DNA of 64,000 nucleotides, from assembly GCF_963678635.1 (NCBI RefSeq), contig NC_087062.1, positions 81,012,751 through 81,076,750 of the forward strand, read 5' to 3'. Of the stretch, positions 42,201 through 45,659 are shown piece by piece. The stretch comes from Symsagittifera roscoffensis. Lineage: Eukaryota > Xenacoelomorpha > Acoela > Convolutidae. The notes beneath the pieces were generated by a model. It was not told where the DNA came from, did no database searches, and saw only the letters and a program-made list of their open reading frames with translations. Position numbers and translations under genes: made by a program. The first letter of the stretch is position 1, and each line of letters starts with the position of its first letter.

Positions 42201-43139
42201 ATTTAGGCGCAGAAAATTAGGCCAAAACGGACTTTTTAGTGTTTTGGGAGAGCTCGAAAAATCAATTCGGTCGACCTAAAAAAAGGTCGACAAAGTTTTC
42301 GAAAATTTTTGAAAATCCGCCACCCCCTCGAGAAAAACCTAGATCCGCCCCTGATCCTTAGTACATATTATTAAGTAAATACTTAAAAACAATTCTGAAC
42401 CATTGTGGCAAAACTTTAGAAAATCTTAAGATTTTTTCCACAAACCATAAAAGGGGCGCGAGGACACAGATGCACCTGACGAATGTCTCGAAAGACTTCG
42501 ATTCCCCGGAGACCTCCCGGATGAGGTACTGCGTCCCACTGCACCCCTCTCACTTTTGTTCAGACGGGGCATCGAACCCCCATACTTCAAATCCCCCAAG
42601 TGGTCGGGCAGGAAACTGTCATGGTACTCTGACCAAATGCCTCTCTTAGGGTCGAAGTAGAAGTTGTTGAGGCTGGTTGAAGATCTACTGTAGGGAAGGG
42701 GAGATGTTTCGATGTGTCGTTTTCTCAATTCTGCAGATTTATTGCTGCGAGGGGGAATATCCTGAAACAAAGTTCATTCATCGGTTTTTTATTTCTATGT
42801 TCAAATAAAACACGCTTTTTAATATTTCACAAAAATTTGCTAGCAAACTAAAATAAAAGATCAGTTGCGTGATATGTTTTCGAAGCTAAAATGAAAAATG
42901 CTTGGGTGTAAGCGCATGATAAAAGGTTTGTAGTGATCATTTTTGGTGTACCTTGTCAAAGGAATCATCATTGTCTTGAAAACTCTGTAAAATAACATTT
43001 TTGAAACTTTACAAAAGCAAAGCTTGATTATGTTTTTGGAAAGTGTATCAATTCATGCTCAACTTACAACTGTTGTTTTGTATTTTCTGTTTGCTGAAGT
43101 ACCGATCGCAGCAGGCATGGTGACTTCGTCGGCTCTGGT
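114..43139 (-). CDS. SORBS: Giant SORBS/CAP/vinexin-like adaptor gene with three C-terminal SH3 domains (whole gene)
   Basis: Spliced minus-strand gene. Proposed coding exons in transcript order: 43139-43068, 42984-42952, 42761-42476, 41833-41802, 41718-41055, 40196-40011, 38618-38451, 37875-37708, 17581-17199, 14076-10662, 10012-9857, 8862-8661, 7945-7801, 7522-6874, 285-114. Every junction except the last agrees in phase, giving about 2,200 residues if translation starts at the ATG at 43118. The N-terminal 85 percent is charged, Ser-rich and probably disordered; three SH3 domains follow. The first SH3 has ELEAKRGD, the second VDENWF and [10 protein letters not shown], the third CSDGWF and FGLFPGNYV, which is the order and character seen in SORBS1/2/3 and insect CAP, actin and focal-adhesion adaptors that bind vinculin and other proline-rich ligands. 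No sorbin-homology domain is clearly visible. The SH3 end is secure; attachment of the 37.7-43.1 kb exons to it across a 20-kb intron is inferred from phase. Confidence 0.7.
2935..3345. repeat. Degenerate direct repeats
   Basis: The segment AACCAATGGCAGTGGCGTAA followed by CAAAGACA occurs at about 3170 and 3293, and the intervening AAATATGT...AAGTGTAAAGAAGAAAT segment resembles 2933-3000. It looks like a partial tandem duplication with divergence. Confidence 0.6.
4480..5500 (+). pseudogene. Decayed non-LTR retrotransposon (LINE) reverse transcriptase
   Basis: Across shifted frames I read relics in the correct order: [10 protein letters not shown] near 4520 (family NYRPIS), an FGY/LSPSxFGY segment near 4625, [18 protein letters not shown] near 4760-4805 (family KAFDxLDHxILL), [15 protein letters not shown] near 4905-4950, EDATNCL near 5005 where an active enzyme has YADD, and [16 protein letters not shown] near 5205. 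The catalytic Asp pair is lost and stops and frameshifts are frequent, so it is dead. It lies within an intron of the SORBS-like gene. Jockey/CR1-type affinity is likely but not resolved. An endonuclease domain upstream was not recognised. Confidence 0.75.
6874..7522 (-). CDS. SORBS: Internal exon: Gln/Asn-rich linker and second SH3 domain
   Basis: Donor CCAG|GTAACA lies at the low-coordinate end. Two in-frame acceptors 9 bases apart (exon starting at 7531 or 7522) are possible, both in phase 0 with the previous exon. About 150 residues of low-complexity linker rich in Gln, Asn, Ser and Pro, with a HHPPHHH run, are followed by an SH3 domain starting [11 protein letters not shown] and ending [16 protein letters not shown] in the RT/n-Src region and this ending match the second SH3 of SORBS proteins. 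The linker is typical disordered spacer; the domain itself is unbroken. Confidence 0.88.
7801..7945 (-). CDS. SORBS: Internal exon: second half of first SH3 domain
   Basis: Acceptor TTTCTGCCACAG and a perfect donor GTGAGT bound the exon. It reads [20 protein letters not shown] and ends [11 protein letters not shown], the C-terminal two thirds of an SH3 domain. The phase-2 start joins the exon at 8862-8661 and the phase-0 end joins the exon at 7522. A stretch of Asn and Lys codons ([10 protein letters not shown]) expands the distal loop compared with vertebrate relatives. The binding-groove Trp and the ALYDY-type Tyr (in the preceding exon) are kept. Confidence 0.88.
8125..8545. mobile_element. 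hAT-like miniature element, CAGGGGCGGAT family (diverged)
   Basis: Matches the family defined by the copy at 15169-15438: AAGGATTTTCT near one end, a GGTCGACCAAATT segment, TTTTTGAAAAA and GGCGTTTTTA blocks, a GTCGAATCCC segment, and TTCCTAAATCCGCTACCG at the far end. The outer TIR is eroded on the left. It lies in the intron between two SH3 exons. Confidence 0.6.
8661..8862 (-). CDS. SORBS: Internal exon: linker and first third of first SH3 domain
   Basis: Acceptor CATCTTTTCAG and donor AG|GTCAGT bound the exon, which enters in phase 1 and leaves in phase 2. It codes a Ser/Lys/Gln-rich linker, then [12 protein letters not shown], the N-terminal ALYDY-type strand of an SH3 domain that continues in the exon at 7945-7801. 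Splitting an SH3 domain between its first strand and the RT loop is a common intron position. Confidence 0.85.
9477..9664. mobile_element. 188-bp MITE
   Basis: Perfect 16-base terminal inverted repeats: TTACGAGGTCAAACTG at 9477-9492 and its complement at 9649-9664. Non-coding interior. Lies in an intron. The right end abuts a copy of the dispersed GTCGGAAC...CTACTTGC motif. Confidence 0.75.
9857..10012 (-). CDS. SORBS: Internal exon: Ser/Arg-rich linker
   Basis: Acceptor CCGTTCAATAG is followed by a frame reading [20 protein letters not shown], the only frame without early stops. Entry is in phase 1, matching the donor of the large exon at 10662. I place the donor at C|GTTTGT, which leaves phase 1 as the exon at 8862 requires. 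The segment is basic, Ser-rich and has possible RxxS and SP phosphorylation sites. No domain is seen. Confidence 0.7.
10662..14076 (-). CDS. SORBS: Very large internal exon (about 1,138 codons), mostly disordered
   Basis: One uninterrupted 3,415-base exon with acceptor GGATCCCAG and donor CCAG|GTGGGT. The branch-like CTAAC and pyrimidine stretch just before the acceptor indicate that the open frame upstream to 14139 is intron. The protein is rich in Ser, Lys, Arg, Glu and Asp. More ordered-looking parts are an acidic segment near [15 protein letters not shown], a helix-like [20 protein letters not shown] region and a Tyr/Arg-rich [10 protein letters not shown] region. I recognise no catalytic domain. 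Long codon-biased openness over 3.4 kb in AT-rich DNA makes it certain to be coding; its place in this gene rests on phase at both ends. Confidence 0.9.
15059..15789. mobile_element. 730-bp AT-palindromic element with a nested insertion
   Basis: Ends are inverted repeats of about 22 bases beginning CCCGCACTCAGTAAAAAG. The interior is made of short TATAAT/ATTATA palindromes such as ATTATAATCAATTATAAT, giving strong cruciform potential. A hAT-like element (15169-15438) has inserted near the left end. No coding capacity. Confidence 0.8.
15169..15438. mobile_element. hAT-like miniature element with 8-bp target duplication
   Basis: Flanked on both sides by CTTATAGC (15161-15168 and 15439-15446), an exact 8-base duplication. 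The left end reads CACCAGCGGATTCAGG and the right end complement reads CAGGGGTCTAGGATTTTC. Ends starting CAG with 8-base duplications are typical of hAT transposons. Non-coding, so it depends on a transposase elsewhere. This is the best-dated-by-structure copy of its family in the window. Confidence 0.85.
16328..16815. repeat. Dispersed repeat with GCGCGATA...CGCGTTAA core (copy 1)
   Basis: Shares with copies at 25020-25285, 46950-47480 and 51072-51610 (inverted) the string of blocks: ...ACGAAAGTA(A/C)CGGAATATTTG, ACTAGCCATTTT, AATTAACGCGCGATA, AACGCGTAAGCGGAGA, CCAAATTGGTTGAA, TTGCCATAATTGATTTGTTA and a terminal GATACGAGCAGTCTTGTT. Non-coding; class unknown. Confidence 0.75.
17199..17581 (-). 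CDS. SORBS: Internal exon, charged disordered segment
   Basis: Acceptor AATAATTTCTAG and donor CAA|GTAATT bound a 383-base exon, phase 1 in and phase 0 out, matching the large exon at 14076. It reads [14 protein letters not shown] at the start and [13 protein letters not shown] near the end. It is polar and Pro/Asn-rich with no domain recognised. It can accept either the exon at 37875-37708 or the alternative first exon at 37479-37203, since both end in phase 1. Confidence 0.78.
18472..18622. repeat. 22-bp CG-rich minisatellite
   Basis: About seven head-to-tail copies of a unit GTCGCGCAAAGTCGCAAAAT plus GA, with 28-base variants carrying CGAAACATTA. Unusually CpG-rich against AT-rich surroundings. 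Open frames on both strands here are products of the repeat. Confidence 0.85.
19180..19545. repeat. Dispersed repeat, copy 1 (second copy at 28965-29350)
   Basis: Shared blocks in order: GGTACACCG(C/T)CTG, CCAATC(C/T)TAATCTTACTCT, TCAATAGATCTAG or TCAGTAGATCTAG, TATACTGGTTT, a pair of complementary GCTGAAACT/AGTTTCAGC hairpin arms, and AACTGGTTTCAATA or AACTGGTTCCAATA at the end. The open frame at 19103-19459 falls in it and is not called as a gene. Confidence 0.7.
20279..20449. mobile_element. GGCTCTTTTCCAG-family MITE
   Basis: Starts GGCTCTTTTCCAGTCCAC and ends AAACTGGAAAAGAGCC, complementary ends of about 15 bases. The flanks GTATTTTT and GCATTTTG match at 6 of 8 positions and may be an eroded target duplication. 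Confidence 0.7.
20913..21137. mobile_element. GGCTCTTTTCCAG-family MITE with perfect 8-bp target duplication
   Basis: Inverted ends GGCTCTTTTCCAGTCCCC and GGGGGAACTGGAAAAGAGCC. Flanked by TAAGTTTG at 20905-20912 and 21138-21145. Inside, TTTCATTGCATTATGACAAG resembles the sequence just outside (TTTCATTGCATTGTGATTG), so a young copy appears to have inserted in an older member of the same family. Confidence 0.85.
20925..21395. repeat. Direct repeat flanking the 21.4-25.3 kb block (partner 25305-25985)
   Basis: Shared with 25305-25985 in the same orientation: TTTCAAAATACCGAGTTTTA-type start, GTGATGTTACGCTGTAAAGT, GGGGTAGGAGAAGAT/GGGGTAGGGGAAGAT, CGAATTATGCTTTGAACAAG and ATTCTGTCGAGAAAAGTTTA. The downstream copy carries the extra MITE at 25643-25857. 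Confidence 0.85.
21413..25018. repeat. Left arm of a large inverted duplication
   Basis: Runs as the reverse complement of 53790-50955 with small differences. Matching landmarks: GGAGCAATTTTGAGCGGTAC at the outer end, GCAAGTAGCACAGATTGTTC, ACTGCTCGCTCGC(T)TTTTTTGC, GGATTCGATCCCTTGAC, and CCATTGGGTTTCCT at the inner end. This arm holds an extra insertion at 22154-23505. Neither arm codes for a recognisable protein; matching open frames in both arms reflect shared descent. Confidence 0.88.
22154..23505. mobile_element. 1.35-kb TTTA-rich insertion in the left arm
   Basis: The homologous right arm reads straight through (…AATTTAGGCTATTATAAGC…), so this block was inserted or excised. It begins TACACCGAAG and carries the complement CTTCGGTGTA about 30 bases from its other end. 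The interior is mostly TTTA/TTTG tetramers organised in three units of about 300 bases; CAGGTGTGTTTTG recurs at about 22533, 22837 and 23136. Poly-hydrophobic open frames here are repeat artefacts. Confidence 0.75.
25020..25285. repeat. Dispersed CGCGTTAA repeat, 5' part (copy 2)
   Basis: Same blocks as 16328-16815 up to AACGCGTAAGCGGAGA, where the MITE at 25290 takes over. Confidence 0.75.
25290..25502. mobile_element. GGCTCTTTTCCAG-family MITE
   Basis: Near-identical to the copy at 20913-21137: same ends and same interior. The right flank CAAGTTTG matches the earlier copy's duplication with one change, while the left flank instead joins the CGCGTAAGCGGAGA repeat, showing that a larger block was duplicated and then interrupted. 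Confidence 0.8.
25305..25985. repeat. Direct repeat, downstream copy
   Basis: Second copy of the 20925-21395 block, interrupted by the MITE at 25643-25857. Together the pair brackets about 4 kb that includes the left arm of the large inverted duplication. Confidence 0.85.
25643..25857. mobile_element. GGCTCTTTTCCAG-family MITE with 8-bp duplication and empty-site proof
   Basis: A 215-base insert bounded by GGCTCTTTTCCAG and its complement. The exact 8-base duplication GGTTTGAC flanks it (25635-25642 and 25858-25865). The homologous segment at about 21270 reads GGTTTGACGTAGTTATTT with no insert, which is a paralogous empty site. Confidence 0.9.
27639..27853. mobile_element. Diverged GGCTCTTTTCC-family MITE
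   Basis: Begins GCTCTTTTTCACTTCCCC and ends AAATGGAAAAGAAC, with a family-like interior (CATTCAGCCATAATAACACG). Older copy; a further possible relic spans about 26310-26550. Confidence 0.5.
28965..29350. repeat. Dispersed repeat, copy 2 (first copy at 19180-19545)
   Basis: Same block order as the copy at 19.2 kb, including the GCTGAAACTACAAGTAGTTT hairpin and the terminal GAACTGGTTCCAATAGG. Divergence between copies is considerable. Confidence 0.7.
29908..30806. mobile_element. 0.9-kb element with CCCGGGTTGAC ends and internal palindromes
   Basis: CCCGGGTTGAC at 29908 and GTCAACCCGGG at the right end form inverted termini. Between them the motif TATCATACAATTCCAT and its complement recur at least seven times, clustered at both sides, giving extended subterminal inverted repeats. 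No coding frame. Confidence 0.75.
32514..32693. mobile_element. GGCTCTTTTCCAG-family element just upstream of the PKA N-terminal exon
   Basis: Starts GGCTCTTATCCAG and ends CTGGAAAAGAGCC. It ends 14 bases before my acceptor for the KSP exon, so the splice site and perhaps part of the leader derive from DNA next to a transposon. No target duplication seen. Two isolated family ends also lie at about 31988 and 32056. Confidence 0.6.
32708..33400 (+). CDS. PKA-C: N-terminal exon: Lys/Arg-Ser-Pro repeat extension
   Basis: Ends at donor AATAG|GTAAGA in phase 2. About 230 residues with about 30 SP dipeptides in units such as [15 protein letters not shown] and KSPRGK. No ATG occurs in this frame, so the start codon lies in an exon not seen. 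I place the acceptor at TTAATTTTAAG, 14 bases after the end of a transposon-like repeat. SPKK-type motifs are known from sea urchin sperm histones as minor-groove binders, and several units match the PKA substrate consensus RRxS. The strong repetition also makes the opposite strand open, which is a shadow. Membership in the kinase gene is inferred from phase continuity and the adjacent exon. Confidence 0.75.
32708..36650 (+). CDS. PKA-C: Protein kinase A catalytic subunit with Lys-Ser-Pro repeat N-terminal extension (whole gene)
   Basis: Exons: 32708-33400, 33636-33703, 33842-33903, 33984-34118, 34267-34365, 34856-34938 (or to 35016), 35254-35476, 35717-35839, 36102-36266, 36525-36650. All junctions keep phase, giving about 590 residues. 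The core has the Gly loop GTGSFG, the Lys of [18 protein letters not shown], the activation loop [16 protein letters not shown] with its phosphorylatable Thr, and a C-terminal FRDF tail that fills the PIF pocket, so it should be an active cAMP-released Ser/Thr kinase. The A-helix ([12 protein letters not shown]) is typical of true PKA-C rather than PRKX. The first 250 residues are unlike vertebrate PKA. The gene is nested antisense in an intron of the SORBS-like gene. The true first exon is not identified. Confidence 0.9.
33636..33703 (+). CDS. PKA-C: Small Gly/Arg/Lys-rich exon
   Basis: Acceptor CACCTGAATTCAG and donor GAT|GTAAGT. In the frame set by the previous exon it reads [18 protein letters not shown] and leaves phase 1. 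All three frames are open, so frame rests on the neighbours. Confidence 0.7.
33842..33903 (+). CDS. PKA-C: Exon: PKA A-helix
   Basis: Acceptor CTTTGTTTCAG and donor AAA|GTAATA. It codes [15 protein letters not shown], the amphipathic A-helix with the conserved Trp that packs on the kinase core in PKA catalytic subunits. In vertebrates this is preceded by a short myristoylated exon; here it is preceded by the KSP extension. Confidence 0.88.
33984..34118 (+). CDS. PKA-C: Exon: glycine-rich loop and catalytic lysine
   Basis: Acceptor ATCATGTAG and donor AAG|GTAAAG; 45 codons in phase 0. Contains [19 protein letters not shown] and [10 protein letters not shown], giving the ATP-binding loop and the Lys that contacts ATP phosphates. 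Confidence 0.95.
34267..34365 (+). CDS. PKA-C: Exon: C-helix; followed by a GC donor
   Basis: Acceptor TTTTTTTTTTAG. Thirty-three codons read [15 protein letters not shown] and [12 protein letters not shown], containing the C-helix Glu that salt-bridges to the catalytic Lys. The homologous protein continues directly with DNSYLYIA at 34856, so the exon must end AAG|GCTAGT, a GC-AG intron. Reading on past this point gives non-homologous sequence. Confidence 0.93.
34366..34855 (+). other. GC-AG intron of the PKA gene
   Basis: Donor AAG|GCTAGT and acceptor GGTTTTAG. The flanking protein (AFAFK then DNSYLY) is contiguous in all PKA catalytic subunits, so no GT donor fits. Contains a tRNA-derived SINE. 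Confidence 0.88.
34480..34693 (+). mobile_element. tRNA-derived SINE
   Basis: The head has a pol III A-box-like ACATAGTGGTAGGAAG and, about 35 bases on, a B-box-like GTGATCGATCCCGTG, the spacing of a tRNA promoter. An unrelated body follows and the element ends in a short TTA-repeat/A-rich tail (ttattattattaaaaat). It lies in sense orientation inside a PKA intron. No target duplication was identified. Confidence 0.6.
34856..34938 (+). CDS. PKA-C: Exon: hinge region (D-helix), possibly extended to 35016
   Basis: Acceptor GGTTTTAG, then [18 protein letters not shown] and THLRRSGKF. Alignment with other PKA predicts the exon to end TTTGG|GTTCGA at 34938 (phase 2, no extra residues). A much better donor, TCA|GTAAGT, lies 78 bases downstream in the same phase and would add 26 residues derived from a MITE-like insertion. 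Either product stays in frame. Confidence 0.88.
34961..35193. mobile_element. MITE-like hairpin element in PKA intron
   Basis: Imperfect terminal inverted repeats of about 40 bases: the left one contains GCGTACTCATATTCGTCAGT, the right one ACTGACGAGTATGAATACGC. An 11-base direct repeat, TTCAATTCAGA, sits at 34961-34971 and 35183-35193 outside the inverted repeats and may be a target duplication. The left repeat supplies a strong GTAAGT splice donor for the upstream kinase exon. Confidence 0.65.
35254..35476 (+). CDS. PKA-C: Exon: catalytic loop, DFG and activation segment
   Basis: Acceptor TTGTTGTGTAG and donor AGA|GTGAGT. Contains [16 protein letters not shown], the catalytic [10 protein letters not shown] with Asp and Asn, DFGFCKR for Mg binding, and the activation loop [18 protein letters not shown] with the Thr phosphorylated by PDK1 or by PKA itself. 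All catalytic residues are present. Confidence 0.96.
35717..35839 (+). CDS. PKA-C: Exon: F-helix and G-helix region
   Basis: Acceptor TTCTTTTAAG and donor AAG|GTAACA. Reads [18 protein letters not shown] and [11 protein letters not shown]; the Asp-Trp-Trp of the F-helix anchors the regulatory spine. Confidence 0.95.
36102..36266 (+). CDS. PKA-C: Exon: C-lobe helices; followed by a second GC donor
   Basis: Acceptor TTTTTTCTGCAG. Reads [19 protein letters not shown] and [20 protein letters not shown]. Homology resumes at 36525 (LKPPFVPK), so the exon ends AAG|GCTAGT, the second GC-AG intron of this gene with the same six donor bases as the first. Confidence 0.93.
36267..36524 (+). other. Second GC-AG intron of the PKA gene
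   Basis: Donor AAG|GCTAGT and acceptor TTTTTTCAG. Flanking protein (YQKK then LKPPFVPK) aligns without gap to PKA. No better in-phase GT donor is present nearby. Confidence 0.88.
36525..36650 (+). CDS. PKA-C: Terminal exon: AGC C-tail and stop
   Basis: Acceptor CGTTTTTTTTTCAG. Reads [10 protein letters not shown], then the C-tail and the final FREF-type hydrophobic motif (REFRDF) before TAA. The FxxF ending without further residues is characteristic of PKA-C and distinguishes it from other AGC kinases. Confidence 0.95.
   Translation: MKPPFVPKTKHAGDDSNFAKYDEPPLNVSKQCLFEREFRDF
36703..36808. mobile_element. Short palindromic element after the PKA stop codon
   Basis: Begins AGCCTACCCGGGTTGAA and ends TTGAACCGGGTAGGCT, inverted repeats of about 16 bases, 53 bases downstream of the PKA stop and therefore probably in its 3' UTR or terminator region. 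The CCCGGGTTGA end resembles the ends of the larger element at 29908-30806. Confidence 0.6.
37203..37479 (-). CDS. Possible alternative first exon of the SORBS-like gene
   Basis: An ATG in good context (AAAATGA) opens a 92-codon frame ending at donor GAAG|GTTAGT in phase 1, which fits the exon at 17581. The upstream exon at 37708 cannot splice into this one without a frameshift, so I read it as a separate start, perhaps from an internal promoter. The first 45 residues ([25 protein letters not shown]) look like alternating beta strands and faintly resemble the start of a C2 domain; the rest is acidic and Lys-rich. Alternatively it is an internal exon with an unseen partner. Confidence 0.5.
37708..37875 (-). 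CDS. SORBS: Internal exon, Glu/Lys-rich
   Basis: Acceptor TATGCCTTTTTAG and donor GAAT|GTAAGT. The only open frame reads [16 protein letters not shown], then a run of Glu/Lys ([16 protein letters not shown]). Phase 1 on both sides. Probably a solvent-exposed helix or disordered acidic spacer; no function can be assigned. Because flanking exons also use phase 1, it could be skipped without breaking the frame. Confidence 0.7.
38451..38618 (-). CDS. SORBS: Internal exon, Ser/Thr/Pro-rich
   Basis: Acceptor CTATTTTTAG and donor GAGAG|GTATTT enclose 168 bases, phase 1 to phase 1. The frame reads [18 protein letters not shown] and ends DTGDHLAPR. Low-complexity linker without a recognisable domain. 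Same length and phase as the exon at 37875-37708, so it also behaves as a cassette exon. Confidence 0.7.
39637..39838. mobile_element. Two tandem palindromic MITEs with poly-G/C cores
   Basis: Two units of about 100 bases, each with ends close to GATCTACTTAACAATCTCCC and its complement, and runs of up to 20 G. A related element with GGG(A/T)CTC...TATATCCCCC ends lies at 45402-45555. Confidence 0.7.
40011..40196 (-). CDS. SORBS: Internal exon, Cys- and Ser-containing linker
   Basis: Acceptor CTCTCATTTACAG and donor CAAG|GTAAGA; 186 bases, phase 1 to phase 1. The frame begins [14 protein letters not shown] and ends GHVSSDSCQ. No domain is recognised. The open frame that continues past the donor into the intron is interrupted by a stop soon after. 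Confidence 0.7.
40298..40492. mobile_element. hAT-like CAGGGGCGGAT-family fragment
   Basis: Ends GATCTAGGAATTTCTCC and CAAATCTGCCCCTG, with the family block TTTTTAGGTCGACCAAATC inside. Internally deleted compared with full copies. Confidence 0.6.
41055..41718 (-). CDS. SORBS: Internal exon, 221 codons, basic then acidic
   Basis: Acceptor GGTCAACTTTCAG and donor TCTG|GTTAGT, phase 0 in and phase 1 out. It starts [19 protein letters not shown], then a basic [10 protein letters not shown] patch, then a long Glu/Asp/Ser-rich stretch ending [10 protein letters not shown]. The DW followed by a short helix could be a remnant of a sorbin-homology motif, but I cannot claim it. Acidic Ser-rich segments such as this are common casein-kinase-2-type sites. 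Confidence 0.8.
41802..41833 (-). CDS. SORBS: 32-base micro-exon
   Basis: Acceptor CATGTTTTAG and donor GTG|GTTAGT enclose 32 bases coding [11 protein letters not shown]. Phase 1 in and phase 0 out, exactly as needed between the exons at 42476 and 41718. Skipping it would break the frame, so if real it is constitutive or its skipping truncates the protein. Confidence 0.6.
41994..42354. mobile_element. hAT-like CAGGGGCGGAT-family element
   Basis: Begins GGGGCGGATTAGG and ends CCTAGATCCGCCCCTG, with the family body (TTTGTACTATTTTGAGATAT, GGCGCCAATATATTTT, GGTCGACCTAAAAAAAGGTC). Flanks show no clear 8-base duplication. Lies in the intron between the exons at 42476 and 41833. Confidence 0.75.
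42476..42761 (-). CDS. SORBS: Internal exon, aromatic and Ser/Arg-rich segment
   Basis: Acceptor CTTTGTTTCAG and donor TCAG|GTGCAT; phase 0 in and phase 1 out. The frame reads [16 protein letters not shown], includes [17 protein letters not shown] and ends RSLSRHSS. Codon use and amino-acid composition differ sharply from the surrounding AT-rich intron, supporting it as coding. No family recognised; multiple RxxS sites suggest phosphorylation. Confidence 0.75.
42952..42984 (-). CDS. SORBS: 33-base micro-exon
   Basis: Acceptor TTATTTTACAG and donor AAG|GTACAC enclose 33 bases coding [11 protein letters not shown], phase 0 on both sides. It can be included or skipped without changing frame. 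Confidence 0.5.
43068..43139 (-). CDS. SORBS: Likely first coding exon of the long isoform
   Basis: Acceptor TTTTTTGTTTAG and donor GTT|GTAAGT enclose 72 bases. An ATG at 43118 sits in a near-ideal context (GTCACCATGC) and opens [17 protein letters not shown] in phase 0 with the next exon. The frame is also open 5' of this ATG and in phase with a possible exon at 45659-45626, so translation could begin further upstream, outside what I can define. Confidence 0.6.
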
Positions 43140-43419
43140 CTAAACAAAAAAGACCTTGATGCTGATCTCGACTGTGTCAACAGATGTGGCACATCAAAAT
43201 TTACTCAAACAAAAACCGCTCGATTCGCAAAAAGCTCGACTAGCAAACTGTCCATTATTTGATCATCACTATCGATGTTTCTTCAGCTCCCTCAAAAAAT
43301 TATACAAAAGTTATAGTACAACAAAAAAAAACACAAAAAAAAGTCGGTTAGTGTGCAATTAGGGCAGAAGCCTCCGACGACGTTTACTTCTACATGATTA
43401 TGAGAATATGGAAGCATGT

Positions 43420-43600
43420 TTTCTCGGGGATTCGAACCACCCACCACCCAAAAGGTCCCCCTCTAGTATTTTAAAGACATTTTGAGGGGTGGCGCGCGCC
43501 GAAAAAAAATACCAATTTTTGTCAAAAATACCATTTTTATCAAATCCATTTTTAGCGGCGCAGAAAATTGTGCCATTAAAGAGCCTTTATTGGGTTTCTA
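43420..43600. mobile_element. hAT-like CAGGGGCGGAT-family fragment
   Basis: GGGGATTCGAACCACC, CAAAAGGTCCCCCTCTAGTA and GGTGGCGCGCGCCG are family interior blocks; both termini are missing. Confidence 0.5.
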
Positions 43601-43729
43601 TGTTACATATACTTGATACTTGCTGAAAGTCTACAGAGACAAAAACTTTCGCTGTCTCAAAATTGTTATCAAAAACTGGATCACTGAAAAAAAAAACACT
43701 CCGAACTCAGCACGTGAACAAGAGAGTTC

Positions 43730-44170
43730 GGAACGTTTTTTTTCGGAAAAAATACTAGTTTTTAATAACTATTTTACAACAAAACTTCTGAATGAATGTT
43801 TTTTTTGGAAAAAATTTCCAATTTTCAACAAGAATTTTATGGCAAAAATGTTTGCAGCTCGGAATCGTTTTTTTTCCGGAAAATTTTCCAGTTTTTAATA
43901 ACAATCTTATATCAAACTTTCTATAAAATCTAAAAGACATTGATATCTTAAACTCAAAATTAAAAATTTGTTTTTTAACCGTTCTGCTTCTGTTACCGTT
44001 TTCAGGGATTTTCAAAGTTGAAATTTTGGTCATTTTGAAAATATTTGAAATTTTTTGCAAACTGTTTTTTTTTTTGAAAAAATTTCAAGTTTGTATTGAA
44101 GTTTTTATGGCAAAAATTTTGGGGTTCGAAAATTTTTTGTTTTTCGAAAAAATTTCCAGTTTTGAATCAG
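43730..44170. repeat. Degenerate 65-70 bp tandem repeat
   Basis: Units of the form TTTTTTCGGAAAAAAT, then TTCCAGTTTTTAATAA, then TTTTATGGCAAAAAT recur about five times with a non-repetitive gap near 43920-44050. Confidence 0.6.
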
Positions 44171-45401
44171 AAAACTGTTAATCTTGAACAAGTGAATCAT
44201 TTTTTGCAGTTTTTGTTAAATTCAAATATCATACGAGTCCTTTTAATAATTTTTTAAAGTCAATTTACAAAGGGCTGTGCAACTGGAAACAGGCTCCTCT
44301 ATCTACCAATTCGATGGTCAATTTCAATGCGTTTTTTAATTTAATGTCAAAATGTTGGCAATGTCCTTTTCGTCTAACGAATCTAAACGAAAAATTTCAA
44401 CCAGTCAATAACGCTTTCTTGTTGGCTAAATGCCTTTAGCACTAATCGAAGTCAATATTAACAGAAAAAGATAATATAATTTAATAGATGCAGATATAAT
44501 TGGTCAGATATAATTAACTTAGCTATTTGTTTTTTGCATTTTTCCTCAATCGGTATCTTTTAAATTTTAAATTTGTTCCAATCCTCCTGCGATGCGCAAT
44601 TATTTTTATTCATCTGCTAATTATCTAATCGGTCACTTTTAAAACTAATGGCCTGGATTGGTTTGATTACTTTGGGATGTTTGCGATTTTCCTGAGATTT
44701 TTGAATACTCAATTCTGATTGGCTGTAAATAAGCCAAAATAAATTTCAAGCTTTCGGTCCCTCCAGCATGAGGGACGCCACTTTCTTTCTTAGTTCCACA
44801 CGTAAAAACGATTTCGAAAAAACTAATTTACCTAAAAGCTGAAATTTGACCGATTAAATTGTTCAAGGCCACCGGATGGGGAGCAGTAAGAAGAAATGGT
44901 CTAAAAGCAAAATGGGTTCAAGAGCAGAAAAGAAAACAGAAAAATATTAACTTTTATTGATTTATACGGGCTAATTGGTGAAAAAATTATTAGAATCGTC
45001 CAGATAATGAAAAATTTGAATAATTCGCGTTTTTTATTGTTTTGGAAAAAATCTCAATTAAACTACTCAAATTATGCATAAAATGTTCGTTTCTTGAATA
45101 ATATTGACAATTTTTTACATAAATTACCGATTAGCTTATAAAGGTTAAAGTTTTTCTGTTTTTTTGCCCTTGGACCTATTCTGCTTTTAGGCCATTCTGC
45201 CTATTGACTGGCCACCCAGGTCACCGATTTTTCCTACAATTTTCATTAACTATATAAGTTTCAGAAAAGTTCGTTTTAAATGACGTCAATTTAAAGTAAC
45301 TACTTTGACGCACGTTTACTTTGTATCATTCATTGGAAATGAACTGCAAATGAAACCTTAAAATTTTTCATGACCTGTTAAATTTCTGCCAAAAGACTTA
45401 G

Positions 45402-45555
45402 GGATCTTTTTAGCTATATCCCCCTTTTGCAAAAGGGGGAGGGTAGATTCGTTATTAGGTATAAACTTTCATATGCTTAACCGTTGATTTATTACTTTAT
45501 AGGGGAGATATTTGGTATAAGGTACCCGCGGAGGGGGGGATATAGTTAAAGAGAC
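45402..45555. mobile_element. Palindromic MITE related to 39637-39838
   Basis: Left end GGGATCTTTTTAGCTATATC, right end GATATAGTTAAAGAGACCC, approximately complementary, with C-run and G-run subterminal tracts. Confidence 0.55.
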
Positions 45556-45625
45556 CCGGATATAGCACCATTACACCATTATAGTGTTCTTTTAAAATTG
45601 GTTCTCATTAAACTTTTGGACATAC

Positions 45626-45659
45626 CTTTACTGGATGATGATGCTGATGAGGAGTAAAG
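45626..45659 (-). CDS. Possible upstream exon (coding or 5' leader)
   Basis: Donor AAAG|GTATGT is strong; a plausible acceptor ends ACAGTGTTCAG. The 34 bases read FTPHQHHHPVK in phase 0 with the exon at 43139. No start codon is visible, so it may be untranslated leader, an internal coding exon or a chance splice-site pair. Confidence 0.35.
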